A stretch of 57,143 bases of DNA from Alitibacter langaaensis DSM 22999 (GTDB lineage Bacteria > Pseudomonadota > Gammaproteobacteria > Enterobacterales > Pasteurellaceae): contig NZ_QENU01000011.1 in the NCBI RefSeq assembly GCF_003096995.1, positions 1 to 57,143 of the forward strand, given 5' to 3'. Positions within the stretch are counted from its first letter, which is position 1, and every line of letters begins with the position of its first letter. Of this stretch, positions 29,630 through 40,640 are shown one piece after another. The position numbers and the translations under genes were made by a program. The notes beneath the pieces were generated by a model that was not told where the DNA came from, did not search any database, and worked only from the letters and a program-made list of their open reading frames with translations.

Positions 29630-30871
29630 CTAAATTTCCAATAAAAGCCGAGTTGGATCTTCTAATAGCTCTTTAATCGCCACCAAGAAACCAACGCTGT
29701 CTTTGCCGTCAATTAAGCGGTGATCATAAGATAACGCTAGGTACATCATCGGGCGAATCACCACTTGACCGTCAACCGCAACAGGGCGATCTTTGATGGC
29801 GTGCATTCCTAAAATGGCGCTTTGTGGCGGATTAATAATCGGAGTGGACATCAATGAACCAAACACGCCGCCGTTGGTGATCGTAAAGTTTCCGCCTGTT
29901 AGATCTTCCACGGTTAATTTGCCATCACGCCCTTTTTCGGCAAGCAGTTTAATTTGTTTTTCAATCTCAGCCATACTCATTTTATCGCAATCACGCAACA
30001 CAGGCGTTACCAAGCCGCGCGGCGTGGAAACCGCGATACTGACATCAAAATAGTTGTGATACACAATGTCATCGCCATCAATCGAGGCATTAATCACAGG
30101 ATAACGTTTTAAGGCTTCGACTACCGCTTTCACATAAAATGACATAAAACCTAGGCGAGTATCGTGTTGTTTCTCGAATTTTTCGCCATATTTTTTGCGT
30201 AATTGCATAATCGGTTGCATATCCACTTCATTGAATGTGGTCAGCATTGCAGTGGTATTTTTCACTTCGAGCAAACGCTCTGCCACACGTTTACGCAAAC
30301 GGGTCATCGGCACACGCTGTTCGGTGCGTTCAGCCATCGAAGCTTGTATCGAAGCTTGTATAGAAACTTGGGAATTTTTCACCGCACTTTCTATCGTATT
30401 TTGCGCGTTAGGCTGCGTTTTTTCTGCCACGGCACGTTCCACATCCACGCGGGTAATGCGTCCGCCCACGCCAGAACCTTGAATTTCAGCAGGGTTTAAA
30501 TTGTGTTCACCCACCAAACGGCGCGCCGCAGGCCCTAAGGTATCCGTATGGCTATCCGAATGATTTAAGGCGGATTGATGACGTTCCGTAGGCGAACTTT
30601 CAGCTTTCGGTTTTGGCTCAACAACCACTTCGCCAACGGCAACAGAACCTAATAATTGGTTGCTCACCACCGTGGCACCCTCGCCTTGAACGATGCTGTC
30701 TAGCACGCCACTTTCTAATGCGGGCACTTCCAATACCACTTTATCTGTTTCGATTTCCACCAAAATTTCATCACGCGCAACGCTATCGCCCACTGCTTTA
30801 TGCCATTTCACCACCGCTGCATCGGCGACAGATTCGGGTAAAACTGGGGTTAAAATCTCTAATTTACTCAT
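29630..30871 (-). CDS. sucB: SucB, dihydrolipoyl succinyltransferase (E2)
   Basis: 413 residues from ATG 30871 ([15 protein letters not shown]), with GGAAA upstream. Lipoyl domain with the modified Lys in [13 protein letters not shown] (about residue 43), then a peripheral-subunit binding domain ([22 protein letters not shown]) and the catalytic domain with [16 protein letters not shown]. The linker contains a short SIQA repeat from a 12-base tandem duplication and an in-frame uptake signal (ESAVKN). Confidence 0.96.
   Translation of the reverse strand: MSKLEILTPVLPESVADAAVVKWHKAVGDSVARDEILVEIETDKVVLEVPALESGVLDSIVQGEGATVVSNQLLGSVAVGEVVVEPKPKAESSPTERHQSALNHSDSHTDTLGPAARRLVGEHNLNPAEIQGSGVGGRITRVDVERAVAEKTQPNAQNTIESAVKNSQVSIQASIQASMAERTEQRVPMTRLRKRVAERLLEVKNTTAMLTTFNEVDMQPIMQLRKKYGEKFEKQHDTRLGFMSFYVKAVVEALKRYPVINASIDGDDIVYHNYFDVSIAVSTPRGLVTPVLRDCDKMSMAEIEKQIKLLAEKGRDGKLTVEDLTGGNFTITNGGVFGSLMSTPIINPPQSAILGMHAIKDRPVAVDGQVVIRPMMYLALSYDHRLIDGKDSVGFLVAIKELLEDPTRLLLEI
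30337..30372. repeat. 12-bp tandem repeat in sucB linker
   Basis: TCGAAGCTTGTA at 30337-30348 and 30349-30360, with a degenerate third copy to 30372. It encodes the repeated tetrapeptide SIQA in the flexible linker. Confidence 0.85.
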
Positions 30872-30958
30872 TGTGTTTCCTTTCTTATAAATGGGCTTGC
30901 TCGCCCTTATTTTTCTCATTAGCGTATATTTTGAGCTACGCCAATGTTTTCGTTTTAA

Positions 30959-33763
30959 TTAGAAGTTTAAATCCAACGCATTGGATACTAATTCACGTTG
31001 TTGTTCATTGTGCAATGCCGTATATCCCACCGCAGGCGAGGCAGAAGCAGGGCGTCCAACATAGCGCAAATCAGCGCCTTTTGGTAATTCGACACGGAAA
31101 TTATGTTGACTACAATACCACGCGCCTTGGTTGAGCGGTTCTTCTTGGCACCAAATAAAATCGGTGACATGAGAAAATTTTGCCAAAATTGACCGCACTT
31201 CTTCGTGGGGATAAGGATAAAGCTGTTCAATACGAATAATCGCTACATCGGTTTGCCCATTTTTGCGGCGTTGTTCCAATAAATCGTAATACACTTTACC
31301 CGCGCAAAGCACCACGCGTTTCACTTTTTGCGCATCCAATTCATCAATTTCATCAATGACATTGTGGAAGGTGCCATTCATTAACTCTTCCATACTGGAT
31401 TGCACCAATGGATGACGCAATAAAGATTTTGGCGTAATCACAATTAATGGGCGGCGTTCTGAACAGAGCATTTGGCGGCGCAGTAAATGATAAATTTGCG
31501 CAGGAGTTGATGGCACGCAAACTTTCATATTTTGTTGCGCACAAAGTTGTAAATAGCGTTCTAGGCGAGCAGATGAATGCTCGGGACCTTGCCCTTCATA
31601 GCCGTGTGGCAACAGCATAACCAAGCCACACATTCTGCCCCATTTTTGTTCGCCTGAACTGATAAATTGGTCGATTACCACTTGCGCGCCATTGGCGAAA
31701 TCGCCAAATTGTGCTTCCCAAATGGTGAGCGTTTTTGGATCGGTGGAGGCATAACCATATTCAAAGGCAAGCACCGCTTCTTCTGAAAGCACAGAATCCC
31801 ACACTTCAAAACGCCCTTGGTTAGCGTGCAAATGGCACAATGGAATATAGGCTTTGCGTTGTTCTTGGTGGTGCAACACCGCTTGACGATGGAAGAAAGT
31901 GCCACGCCCTGAATCTTCGCCAGAAAGACGAATGGAATGTCCGTCATCTAGCAAGGTGGCATACGCCATCATTTCTGCCGCGCCCCAGTCGAATAATTTT
32001 TCGCCTTGCGCCATAAGCTTGCGATCGTTATACACTTTCTCTACGCGGGAATGAATAGGATGATCCGCAGGATATTCGCAGGCTTTTAAGGCTAATGCTT
32101 TAAAACGCGTTTGATCGAAATAACCTTGATAATCACAGGCTTCTTCGCCTAAATATTTATTCCATAACGCCTTGTTCGGATCACTTTCGCGCCATTCTTC
32201 CACAACGCAAGCCCCTTGATCTAAGGCATCACGGTATTGATTCATTAATTCCGTTGCGTGGGATTCTTCAATCACGCCATTTGCCACTAAACGATCTGCA
32301 TAAACTTTGCGTGGTGTCGGGTGTTTTTTGATTAGTTTGTACATCACAGGCTGGGTCGCCAATGGCTCATCGGCTTCATTATGCCCGTGGCGACGATAGG
32401 AAACTAAATCAATGAAAATATCGCGTTTAAACTGGGTGCGGAATTCCACAGCCATTCGTGCAGCATAGGCAATCGCTTCGGGATCATCGCCGTTCACATG
32501 AATAACAGGCGCTTCAATCATTTTGGCAATGTCCGTGCAATATTCGGTAGAACGCGTATCTTTGGTATTCGAAGTGGTAAACCCAATTTGGTTATTAATC
32601 ACCACACGGATTGTTCCACCAACGTTATAACCGCGCGTGCTTGCCATATTTAGGGTTTCTTGCACTACGCCTTGCCCAATCACCGCGCTGTCGCCATGCA
32701 CAGTAATCGGCAAAACTTGTTTGCGCTCAACATCATTCAAACGTTTTTGGCGGGCGCGCACAGAGCCAATCACTACAGGGCTGACAATTTCTAAATGCGA
32801 TGGGTTAAACGCCAAAGCTAAATGCACAATGCCATTCTCCGTCATAAAATCAGAAGAATAGCCTTGGTGATATTTCACATCGCCTGTGCGGTTGCCTGAA
32901 TGTTTACCGGCAAATTCATCAAATAATTCCGCAGGTTTCTTGCCCAGCACATTCACTAACATATTCAAACGCCCACGGTGTGCCATGCCGAATACAATTT
33001 CTTTCACGCCATTTTTGCCCGAATGGCGAATGATCTCTTTCATTAGCACAATATAGCCGTCACTGCCTTCTAAAGAGAAACGTTTTGCCCCTGGGAATTT
33101 AGCCCCTAAATAACGTTCTAAGCCATCTGCGGCGGTTAATTCTTTCAAAAAGGTCAGCTGTTCATCACGATTAAATAAGGGTTTATTCAGTAAATTCTCG
33201 GCTTTGCTTTGCAACCAAGTGCGCGCTTCCAAATCATTTACATGCATAAACTCAAAACCAAGCGTGCCACAGTAGGTATTTTTTAAATTAAATTCTAACT
33301 CGCGCAAGGTGATTTTATCGCGGTTATACACATAACCACCAATATCAAACTCTTTGTCTAAATCCGCTTCGCTAAAGCCATAATGTTTATAATTTAAGGT
33401 TGGGGACGGCATACGTTCCCATAAGTTTAACGGGTCGAGATTGGCATCTAAGTGGCCGCGGTTGCGGTGCCCATTCACCCATTGCAACACTTTTACCAAA
33501 CGTGCGCTCACTTGCGGATCAATCACATTGCTGCCAGCCTGAGAATGCTCACGGGCTAACTGTTTGAAATAATCACGAACCGTAGAATGCGGCTGCTCTG
33601 CAACAAGTGCGGTCAGTTTTGGTAAAGAATCAAAAATATCTCGCCAGCTTTGCTCTACTAAGGCTGGATCTCTCAAATAATCTTCATAAAGTGCTTCGAT
33701 ATAAGATTGGTTGGCGCCCCCTAAAGCGGTTTGCTCTAGCCAGCGTTCAAATGAGTTGTGCAT
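30959..33763 (-). CDS. sucA: SucA, 2-oxoglutarate dehydrogenase E1
   Basis: 934 residues from ATG 33763 (MHNSFERWLEQTALGG), with AGGAAA upstream; E. coli SucA is 933. It is the thiamine-diphosphate enzyme that decarboxylates 2-oxoglutarate and passes succinyl to SucB. Signatures include GMAHRGRLNMLVNVLGK, HVNGDDPEAIAYAARMAVEFR and GHNEADEPLATQP. Divergent from the dicarboxylate transporter across a CRP-like site. The sucB start follows after 87 bases. Confidence 0.97.
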   Translation of the reverse strand: MHNSFERWLEQTALGGANQSYIEALYEDYLRDPALVEQSWRDIFDSLPKLTALVAEQPHSTVRDYFKQLAREHSQAGSNVIDPQVSARLVKVLQWVNGHRNRGHLDANLDPLNLWERMPSPTLNYKHYGFSEADLDKEFDIGGYVYNRDKITLRELEFNLKNTYCGTLGFEFMHVNDLEARTWLQSKAENLLNKPLFNRDEQLTFLKELTAADGLERYLGAKFPGAKRFSLEGSDGYIVLMKEIIRHSGKNGVKEIVFGMAHRGRLNMLVNVLGKKPAELFDEFAGKHSGNRTGDVKYHQGYSSDFMTENGIVHLALAFNPSHLEIVSPVVIGSVRARQKRLNDVERKQVLPITVHGDSAVIGQGVVQETLNMASTRGYNVGGTIRVVINNQIGFTTSNTKDTRSTEYCTDIAKMIEAPVIHVNGDDPEAIAYAARMAVEFRTQFKRDIFIDLVSYRRHGHNEADEPLATQPVMYKLIKKHPTPRKVYADRLVANGVIEESHATELMNQYRDALDQGACVVEEWRESDPNKALWNKYLGEEACDYQGYFDQTRFKALALKACEYPADHPIHSRVEKVYNDRKLMAQGEKLFDWGAAEMMAYATLLDDGHSIRLSGEDSGRGTFFHRQAVLHHQEQRKAYIPLCHLHANQGRFEVWDSVLSEEAVLAFEYGYASTDPKTLTIWEAQFGDFANGAQVVIDQFISSGEQKWGRMCGLVMLLPHGYEGQGPEHSSARLERYLQLCAQQNMKVCVPSTPAQIYHLLRRQMLCSERRPLIVITPKSLLRHPLVQSSMEELMNGTFHNVIDEIDELDAQKVKRVVLCAGKVYYDLLEQRRKNGQTDVAIIRIEQLYPYPHEEVRSILAKFSHVTDFIWCQEEPLNQGAWYCSQHNFRVELPKGADLRYVGRPASASPAVGYTALHNEQQRELVSNALDLNF

Positions 33764-33843
33764 AGAAATTTCCTGTTTTTTATCTATGACGAGCATTATA
33801 CAAAATTTTTTCAAAATTTGACCGCACTTTTACGGGGAAATAT

Positions 33844-33859
33844 TTTGACGAAAGTCACA
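33844..33859. promoter_or_regulatory. CRP-like site between sucA and the dicarboxylate transporter
   Basis: TTTGA-CGAAAG-TCACA on the plus strand, i.e. TGTGA-N6-TCAAA on the minus strand. It is 81 bases from the sucA start and 85 bases from the transporter start, so it could serve either. Confidence 0.5.
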
Positions 33860-33943
33860 GTTTCGTAAAATACTTGTTGTTTTTTTGTTACAAATAATTA
33901 ATCTGTCGCTATGTTATGGCACAAATAAGGTAAGGAGTAGCCC

Positions 33944-35335
33944 ATGGACATGACCCCAGAACTAAAAGAACATTGGACGCCTAAAGTCATTGTTTTTTGC
34001 CTCGATGTGGTGCTTTTCGCGCTGTTACTCAAATTTTTGCCCTTTGAAGCGCAGGCGAATAAAGGTTTGGCATTGCTCGCTTTTGTGGCAGTGCTTTGGC
34101 TCACCGAAGCGGTGCACGTCAGCGTGACAGCCATTCTCGTGCCGATTCTCGCCGCGGCTCTCGGACTGGTTGGAACCAAAGAAGCCTTGGTGTCATTTGC
34201 GGATCCCACCATTTTCCTTTTCTTTGGTGGCTTTGCATTAGCGACAGCCTTGCATATTCAAAAGCTCGATAGCCTGATTGCCAACCGCATTATGGCACTT
34301 GCGCGCGGCAATTTATTGGTCGCCGTACTGTATTTGTTTATCGTGACTGTCTTTTTGTCGATGTGGATTAGTAACACCGCCACCGCAGCGATGATGTTGC
34401 CACTGGCAATGGGCGTGTTAAGCAAATTAGATGCGGAGCACGAACATAATACTTACACCTTTGTGTTGCTAGGGATCGCTTATAGCGCTAGTATCGGCGG
34501 AATGGCAACCCTTGTGGGAAGCCCGCCTAATATGATTGTTGCCTCGCAATTACACTTAACCTTTGCCGATTGGCTAGGATATGGCTTGCCAATAATGTTT
34601 GTGCTTATGCCATTAATGGTGGGGACGCTGTTCATTATTTTTAAACCGCGTTTAAATTTCCGTTTCGACCAAAACTTTGAAAAAATTGAAATGAATTTCG
34701 CCCGCTGGAAAACCCTCGCGATTTTCATTTTCGTGGCATTTTGCTGGGTGTTTAGCGCAAAACTAAATCCAATTTTTAGTGAGTTTTTCGGGCTCAGCAA
34801 AAATATGGGCAGTTTTGATAGTTTAGTGGCGTTATTGGCTGCTGCGCTGGTGGCAATCACGGGCGTGGCTAGCTGGAAACAAATTCAAGATAACACAGAA
34901 TGGGGCGTATTATTGCTGTTTGGCGGCGGCTTAACCCTCAGCGGTGTGTTAAAAAATTCAGGCGCAAGCCAAATTATGGCAGACGGTATTGTGTTCCTAA
35001 TTGAGGGTGGGCACTTTTATATTATCGGCTTAATTGTTGCTGCATTTATCATCTTTTTAACAGAATTTACCAGCAACACGGCGAGCGCCGCTTTGCTTGT
35101 TCCTATTTTTATCTCTATCGCCGAAACACTTGGTATGCCAGAACTTGGCTTGGCGTTGATTATCGGCTTCGGGGCGAGTTGTGCCTTTATGCTGCCAGTG
35201 GCGACCCCGCCAAATGCAATCGTATTTGGCACTGGCTGCATCAAACAACGGGATATGATAAGAGCAGGGGTTATTCTGAACACAATGAGCGTCTTCGCTA
35301 TTGCCACATTCGGCTATCTATTTTGGCTAAATTAA
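33944..35335 (+). CDS. DASS-family (SLC13/INDY-like) dicarboxylate transporter
   Basis: 463 residues, integral membrane, probably Na+-coupled uptake of succinate and related C4 acids. Both halves carry the diagnostic SNT motifs: SNTATAAMMLP (about residues 144-154) and SNTASAALLVP (about 376-386), with GSPPNMIV and ATPPNAIVFG as the repeat partners. It resembles H. influenzae HI0608. Its place next to sucAB fits C4-dicarboxylate metabolism. Confidence 0.9.
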   Translation: MDMTPELKEHWTPKVIVFCLDVVLFALLLKFLPFEAQANKGLALLAFVAVLWLTEAVHVSVTAILVPILAAALGLVGTKEALVSFADPTIFLFFGGFALATALHIQKLDSLIANRIMALARGNLLVAVLYLFIVTVFLSMWISNTATAAMMLPLAMGVLSKLDAEHEHNTYTFVLLGIAYSASIGGMATLVGSPPNMIVASQLHLTFADWLGYGLPIMFVLMPLMVGTLFIIFKPRLNFRFDQNFEKIEMNFARWKTLAIFIFVAFCWVFSAKLNPIFSEFFGLSKNMGSFDSLVALLAAALVAITGVASWKQIQDNTEWGVLLLFGGGLTLSGVLKNSGASQIMADGIVFLIEGGHFYIIGLIVAAFIIFLTEFTSNTASAALLVPIFISIAETLGMPELGLALIIGFGASCAFMLPVATPPNAIVFGTGCIKQRDMIRAGVILNTMSVFAIATFGYLFWLN

Positions 35336-35347
35336 CCAATTAAATCT

Positions 35348-35380
35348 GACCGCACTTTTTCAGATGCTCAAAGTGCGGTC
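35348..35380 (+). terminator. Terminator after dicarboxylate transporter
   Basis: GACCGCACTT (35348-35357) pairs with AAGTGCGGTC (35371-35380). Confidence 0.7.
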
Positions 35381-35426
35381 AAAATTTGGATTATTTTTCA
35401 ATCGGTCAAAAACTTTCATAAAATTA

Positions 35427-35467
35427 ACCGCACTTTCGCCAATATCAACGCAAGTGCGGTTATTTTT
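35427..35467. terminator. Second uptake-signal hairpin, 3' of cysI
   Basis: ACCGCACTT (35427-35435) pairs with AAGTGCGGT (35452-35460), followed by TATTTTTTC on the plus strand. Two tandem hairpins separate the convergent transporter and cysI. Confidence 0.65.
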
Positions 35468-35478
35468 TCAGATTTTTA

Positions 35479-37254
35479 TTATGCTGTTTTCACAGGAATA
35501 GCTTTCGAGGCATCCCAAAAGTCCACGGGTGCATTGACCACAGGGGCGACAATGCCTGCACGAATGACAAAATCCCCAAACGCCTCATCTTGATGACGCT
35601 CTGTCGCCCAGCGTCCAATCAAGCGATCCAATTCAACGAGAATTTCAGGGATCGTTTTATTCTCTTGATATAAACGTGGAATGCGATAACCCGGGCGATC
35701 ACCGCCGATGTGAAGATTGTAACGCCCAATTGCTTTGCCGACTAAGCCCACTTCCGACAACATCGCACGCCCACAACCGTTCGGGCAGCCTGTAATTCGA
35801 GTTATAATATAGTCATCGGCAACATTATGTTTTGCCAACAGTTTTTCTACTTCGGTCACAAAACTTGGCAATTCTCGTTCCGCTTCCGCCATAGCTAATG
35901 GGCAAGTTGGAAAGGAAACGCAAGACATTGAATATTCACGTTGTTTGCTGATTTTTTCCATTAAGCCGTATTTACGCGCAATGCTTTCAATTTCGGCTTT
36001 ATCTTCTTCCGCAACCCCTGCCACGATCAAGTTTTGGTTTGCGGTAATGCGGAAATCACCTTTATGTACTTTGGCAAGTTCCAACACCCCTGTCATCAAC
36101 GGTTTATTCGGATCATTGTCGGTTAAACGCCCACTTTCCACGAATAAAGTGAGATGCCATTTGTTATCAATGCCTTTTACCCAGCCAAGGCGATCGCCAC
36201 GCTCGGTGAATTTATAAGGGCGAATGGCTTCAAATGGAAAGCCCATACGGCGTTCAACTTCCGCTTTGAACCCTTCAAAAGTCATATTTTGAATGGTATA
36301 ACGGGTACGCGCATTTTTACGATCTGCACGGTTGCCAAAATCACGTTGAGTGGTCACAATCGCTTCTGCGGCTTGCAATATTTGATCCCGTGGAATATAA
36401 CCAAATTCTAATGCCACATGGGGATAAGTCGCAGTGTTGCCGTGCTCCATTGAAAGCCCACCACCAATTAGCACATTAAATCCAGCGAGTTTGCCGTTTT
36501 CGTCTTTAATTGCCACAAAGTTCATATCGTTACCAAACACGTCTACGTCATTGAGCGGCGGAATGGAAACCGTGGTTTTATATTTACGCGGCAAATAGGT
36601 TTTACCTAAAATAGGTTCGTCTTCTTGCGCTAAAAAACTGTCTGAACTCTGCACTTTTTGCCCTGATACCCACACATCTAAATAGCCGTTGGTGCGTGGC
36701 AATAAATGCTCAGAAATTTTCTTCGCCCATTCGTAAGCCTCTTGATGCAATTCGCTCTCAATAGGGTTGGACGTGCATAAAACATTACGGTTCATATCCG
36801 ATGCGGTGGCAATCGAATCTAAGCCGATTTTATGCAACAGGCGATGCATATCTTGCAATTTGGTTTTCGGCACGCCGTGATATTGGAAAGTCTGACGATT
36901 TGTTAAACGGATCGAACGGTAATAACAGTTTTCACGCGCAAATTTATCAATTTCAAGCCATTGCGCAGGTTTGATGATCCCGCCCGGCAAACGGCAACGC
37001 AACAGCATAAATTTGCGCGGTTCAAGTTTTTCGTCTAAACGTTCTGCACGAATATCGCGGTCATCTTGCTCATACATTCCGTGGAAACGAATTAATTGGA
37101 AGTTATCGCCTCTAAAACCGCCAGTTAAACCGTCTTTTAAGTCATCTAAAATTGTGCCTCGTAAGAAGTTACCTTCAGCCTTCAAACGTTCATTATCTGA
37201 AAGCGGTTGCTGCTGCCATTCCAGCCCTTTTTTATTTTTTGTGTCTGTCATCAT
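35479..37254 (-). CDS. cysI: CysI, sulfite reductase hemoprotein
   Basis: 591 residues (E. coli 570). It reduces sulfite to sulfide with siroheme and a [4Fe-4S] cluster, fed by CysJ. The cluster cysteines are in CVSFPTC (C-X5-C) and CPNGCG (C-X3-C) in the C-terminal third. The N-terminal [11 protein letters not shown] and RQTFQYHG blocks are typical; the former reads [11 protein letters not shown] here. Last gene of the operon from sbp; about 120 bases after cysJ. Confidence 0.97.
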   Translation of the reverse strand: MMTDTKNKKGLEWQQQPLSDNERLKAEGNFLRGTILDDLKDGLTGGFRGDNFQLIRFHGMYEQDDRDIRAERLDEKLEPRKFMLLRCRLPGGIIKPAQWLEIDKFARENCYYRSIRLTNRQTFQYHGVPKTKLQDMHRLLHKIGLDSIATASDMNRNVLCTSNPIESELHQEAYEWAKKISEHLLPRTNGYLDVWVSGQKVQSSDSFLAQEDEPILGKTYLPRKYKTTVSIPPLNDVDVFGNDMNFVAIKDENGKLAGFNVLIGGGLSMEHGNTATYPHVALEFGYIPRDQILQAAEAIVTTQRDFGNRADRKNARTRYTIQNMTFEGFKAEVERRMGFPFEAIRPYKFTERGDRLGWVKGIDNKWHLTLFVESGRLTDNDPNKPLMTGVLELAKVHKGDFRITANQNLIVAGVAEEDKAEIESIARKYGLMEKISKQREYSMSCVSFPTCPLAMAEAERELPSFVTEVEKLLAKHNVADDYIITRITGCPNGCGRAMLSEVGLVGKAIGRYNLHIGGDRPGYRIPRLYQENKTIPEILVELDRLIGRWATERHQDEAFGDFVIRAGIVAPVVNAPVDFWDASKAIPVKTA

Positions 37255-37376
37255 TGTTCACTCCGTGAATTGGCGCTTGGTAATTTTGTCGAACCATTAA
37301 CCAATTCAATTAAAATTTTCATTTTTTTGACCGCACTTTTGCTAAATTTTTGCGGCGGAATTTTGTTTATGCATTA

Positions 37377-39179
37377 TTAATAAACATCGCGCTGATAGCG
37401 GCGATCTTCACGCAAGTTGTCCAAATATTCTTCGGCGTCTTCTGCGGATAATTTTCCGTGTTCCGCAATGGCATCAATCAGTGCTTGCTCCACGTCTTTC
37501 GCCATACGGCTCGCATCGCCACACACATAAATATACGCACCATCTTGTAGCCATTGCCACAGTTCGCTGCCCTGCTCACGAATTTTGTCTTGCACATAGA
37601 TTTTTTCCGCCTGATCGCGAGACCAAGCAAAACTGTATCTATGCAAGAAACCGTCTTTGGCGAATTGTTGCCATTCTGTTTGATATAAGAAATCTAACGC
37701 AAAATGTTGATTGCCGAAAATCAGCCAGTTTTTGCCCTCGGCACTCTCTGCAGCACGTTGCTGTACAAATGAACGGAACGGGGCAATGCCTGTGCCAGAA
37801 CCAATCATAATAATCGGTTTAGTATTATCTTGCGGCAATTTGAAGTTATCATTGTGTTCAACAAACACTCGCACCGTGCCGTCTTCTTCTACACGGTCTG
37901 CCAAATAACTTGACGCGCCGCCTGAACGCACTTTGCCCTTATGCTCAAAGCGCACCACGCCCACGCTGAGATGCACTTCTTCGCCCACTTCGTCTGCACT
38001 GGAAGAAATGGAATATAAACGTGGCGTGATCGGGCGCAGTAGGCTGACAAAGTCTGCCGCAGCAAGCGTTGCTGGGAAGCTATTGATCACATCTACAATT
38101 GGCGTATTTTGCACAAATTGCTGTAATTGCTCGCTATCTGCCACGATCACATCTAAGGCGGCATTATTCGCCAATGCCGCATAGCCTTTCACAAATGCTG
38201 AGGTGTTTTGAGTGAGTTCAAATTCGGTTTGCAGTGCGCTGGAAATAGTCAATAATTTTCCGTTTACGTTCACTTCTTCATCAGCGTTTACGCCAATCGC
38301 GGTTAAAATTTCAGCCACGAGTGCAGGATCATTTTCAAAATACACACCTAATACATCGCCTGATTGATAGCTTAAATCCGAGCCGGATAGATCAAACTCT
38401 AAATGGCGCACATCTTTTTCTGCCGAGCGATCTGTAATTCGTTGATTAGTCAACAACGTGGCTGGAAACGGATTTTCTTTGTTATATTGCGATGTTTTTG
38501 CAGCCTGCCCTGCTTTAGGCGCAGAAAGTGCAGCTGACGCTTGTGAGCTTACTGATAACGCTGCGGCATTTTTTGCTTTTACAATATCCACAACATCATT
38601 TATCCATTGCTCTGCCGTTGCTTGGAAATCTAAATCGGCAACGCCCACTTCTAATAAACGTGTGCCGCCAAGTTCTGCAAAGCGTTTGTCAAAATCTTTG
38701 CCCGCTTGGCAGAAATTAGGATAAGAAGAATCCCCTAAGCCCAACACTGCGAACTGCAAATTATCCAGTTTTGGTGCTTTTTTACCGTTTAATAGTTTGA
38801 GCAACAACATTCCTTCCTCAGGCGGCTCGCCCTCGCCTTGGGTTGAAGTCACCAACAATACAAGGCTTTCATCGGCAATATTTTTCGCTTTGTAATCTTT
38901 CAATTGTGAGCGGTTCACATTCACGCCTTCCGCCTTTAAACGATCGGCTAATTTATCGGCAACCCCTTTGGCATTGCCTGTTTGCGAACCTGAAAGCACG
39001 GTCACGTTTAATGGTTCCGCCGCTGAAGTTAAAACTGGCGCAAAACCGACCGCACTTTCGGCTCCCACGCCTTGCGATTTCGCCCACGCATAGCCTGAAA
39101 GCCAGGCAAGCTGGGTTGGCGTTAAATCTGAAAGCGTTTGCAACGCTTCAGGGGTTAAGGGTAATGTTGTGTTTGGCAT
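37377..39179 (-). CDS. cysJ: CysJ, sulfite reductase flavoprotein
   Basis: 600 residues, as in E. coli (599). It passes electrons from NADPH through FAD and FMN to CysI. The N-terminal flavodoxin domain has GSQTGNAKGVADKL and STQGEGEPPEE. The FAD/NADPH reductase half has RLYSISSS, MIGSGTGIAPFRSF and the C-terminal YQRDVY. A uptake signal is embedded near the N-terminus (ESAVGF). Confidence 0.97.
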   Translation of the reverse strand: MPNTTLPLTPEALQTLSDLTPTQLAWLSGYAWAKSQGVGAESAVGFAPVLTSAAEPLNVTVLSGSQTGNAKGVADKLADRLKAEGVNVNRSQLKDYKAKNIADESLVLLVTSTQGEGEPPEEGMLLLKLLNGKKAPKLDNLQFAVLGLGDSSYPNFCQAGKDFDKRFAELGGTRLLEVGVADLDFQATAEQWINDVVDIVKAKNAAALSVSSQASAALSAPKAGQAAKTSQYNKENPFPATLLTNQRITDRSAEKDVRHLEFDLSGSDLSYQSGDVLGVYFENDPALVAEILTAIGVNADEEVNVNGKLLTISSALQTEFELTQNTSAFVKGYAALANNAALDVIVADSEQLQQFVQNTPIVDVINSFPATLAAADFVSLLRPITPRLYSISSSADEVGEEVHLSVGVVRFEHKGKVRSGGASSYLADRVEEDGTVRVFVEHNDNFKLPQDNTKPIIMIGSGTGIAPFRSFVQQRAAESAEGKNWLIFGNQHFALDFLYQTEWQQFAKDGFLHRYSFAWSRDQAEKIYVQDKIREQGSELWQWLQDGAYIYVCGDASRMAKDVEQALIDAIAEHGKLSAEDAEEYLDNLREDRRYQRDVY

Positions 39180-39309
39180 ATTGTTGTTTTCCCCACAAAT
39201 TATGTTTTGATTGCAAAATCTTTGTTATCCGAATCAGCGTTCGCTAGTCATCAATTTGTCTAGCCTTATTGGGCTTTATCCGACATAGCAAAGTGCGGTC
39301 AATTTTTGG

Positions 39310-40599
39310 TTAATTTTCTAAGATCATTCCTGCTGCGACCGTGTGATAGGTGGCTTCATCAATTAAAATGAATGAACCCGATGCTTGGTTTTTCTCATAG
39401 GTCGTGGCGGTGATTGGTTTTTGTAAACTGATTCGCACCTGTGCGATATCGTTCATTTTCACCTGCTCTGCATCAGAAAGATTGAACAAGGTTTTAATGT
39501 CTAAAATTTGTTCAATTTCGCTCACTTTCGCAAAAACAGTTTGTGTGCCGTGTTTGAGCAAATATTTGCGCGCAGGGTTCAATGGGCGTTGATCGAACCA
39601 ACAAATGGTTGCCACTAATTGTTTGCTGGAATAGGTGTCGCTGTCGGCTGCCACAAAAGTATCGCCGCGCGAAATATCAATGTCATCGGCTAGGCGAAGC
39701 GTGACTTGCTCACCCACTTTTGCTGATTGCACTAGACCATTTGGCGAATAAATTTCCGTGATGGTGCTTTCAATGCCGTTAGGTTCAATGCGAATTTTGT
39801 CATTCACGCTGATTTGTCCTGCTTCAATACGCCCTTGATAACCACGGAAATCATCGGCTTTGTCTTGGTCTAAACGCACCACTAATTGCACGGGAAAATG
39901 GAAATCTTTTGCCGCGGTTAATTGGTTATCATCGGTCGGCAAGTTTTCCAAAATGGTTAATAATGGCTCACCTGTATACCACAAAGTGCGGTCACTTTTA
40001 TGCACAATATTATCGCCTTGCAAGGCTGAAACAGGCACGAATTTCACATTTTGCAAGCCCAGCTGTGCTGCCAATTTATTGTACGCCGTGGTAATGGCAT
40101 TGAATTTTTCCACATCAAAATCCAATAAATCCATTTTATTAACCGCCACAATGACGTGCGGTGTGCGTAAATGTTTTAAGATTGCGGAATGGCGTTTGGT
40201 TTGTGGTAATAATTCCACTTCTGCTTGCTGAAAATCTAATTGCGAAGCATCAATCAACACCACCGCCGCGTGCGCGGTGGAAGCCCCTGTGACCATATTG
40301 CGGGTATATTGTTCGTGCCCAGGGGTGTCTGCAATAATGAATTTGCGTTTTGCCGTAGAGAAATAGCGATATGCTACATCAATGGTAATCCCTTGCTCAC
40401 GTTCTGCTTCTAAGCCGTCTGTGAGAATGGAGAAATCAATCACTTCGCCCGCATTTTTAGATTTATTCAAACTTAATAACTGGTCGCTCAATAAGGCTTT
40501 GCTATCATAAAGTAAACGCCCGATTAAAGTGCTTTTGCCGTCATCTACGCTGCCTGCGGTAATAAAACGAAGTGGTGCATATTGGTTCAAGTTGCTCAT
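39310..40599 (-). CDS. cysN: CysN, sulfate adenylyltransferase GTPase subunit
   Basis: 429 residues, shorter than E. coli CysN (475) but with all GTPase motifs: GSVDDGKST (G1), DTPGHEQY (G3), NKMD (G4). With CysD it forms APS from sulfate and ATP, driven by GTP hydrolysis. There is no CysC (APS kinase) domain fused and no cysC gene in the locus. Starts 41 bases downstream of the cysD stop. Confidence 0.95.
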   Translation of the reverse strand: MSNLNQYAPLRFITAGSVDDGKSTLIGRLLYDSKALLSDQLLSLNKSKNAGEVIDFSILTDGLEAEREQGITIDVAYRYFSTAKRKFIIADTPGHEQYTRNMVTGASTAHAAVVLIDASQLDFQQAEVELLPQTKRHSAILKHLRTPHVIVAVNKMDLLDFDVEKFNAITTAYNKLAAQLGLQNVKFVPVSALQGDNIVHKSDRTLWYTGEPLLTILENLPTDDNQLTAAKDFHFPVQLVVRLDQDKADDFRGYQGRIEAGQISVNDKIRIEPNGIESTITEIYSPNGLVQSAKVGEQVTLRLADDIDISRGDTFVAADSDTYSSKQLVATICWFDQRPLNPARKYLLKHGTQTVFAKVSEIEQILDIKTLFNLSDAEQVKMNDIAQVRISLQKPITATTYEKNQASGSFILIDEATYHTVAAGMILEN

Positions 40600-40640
40600 A
40601 ATTTATTTGTCCTTACATTCCGAACACATCGTGTGTTTTC

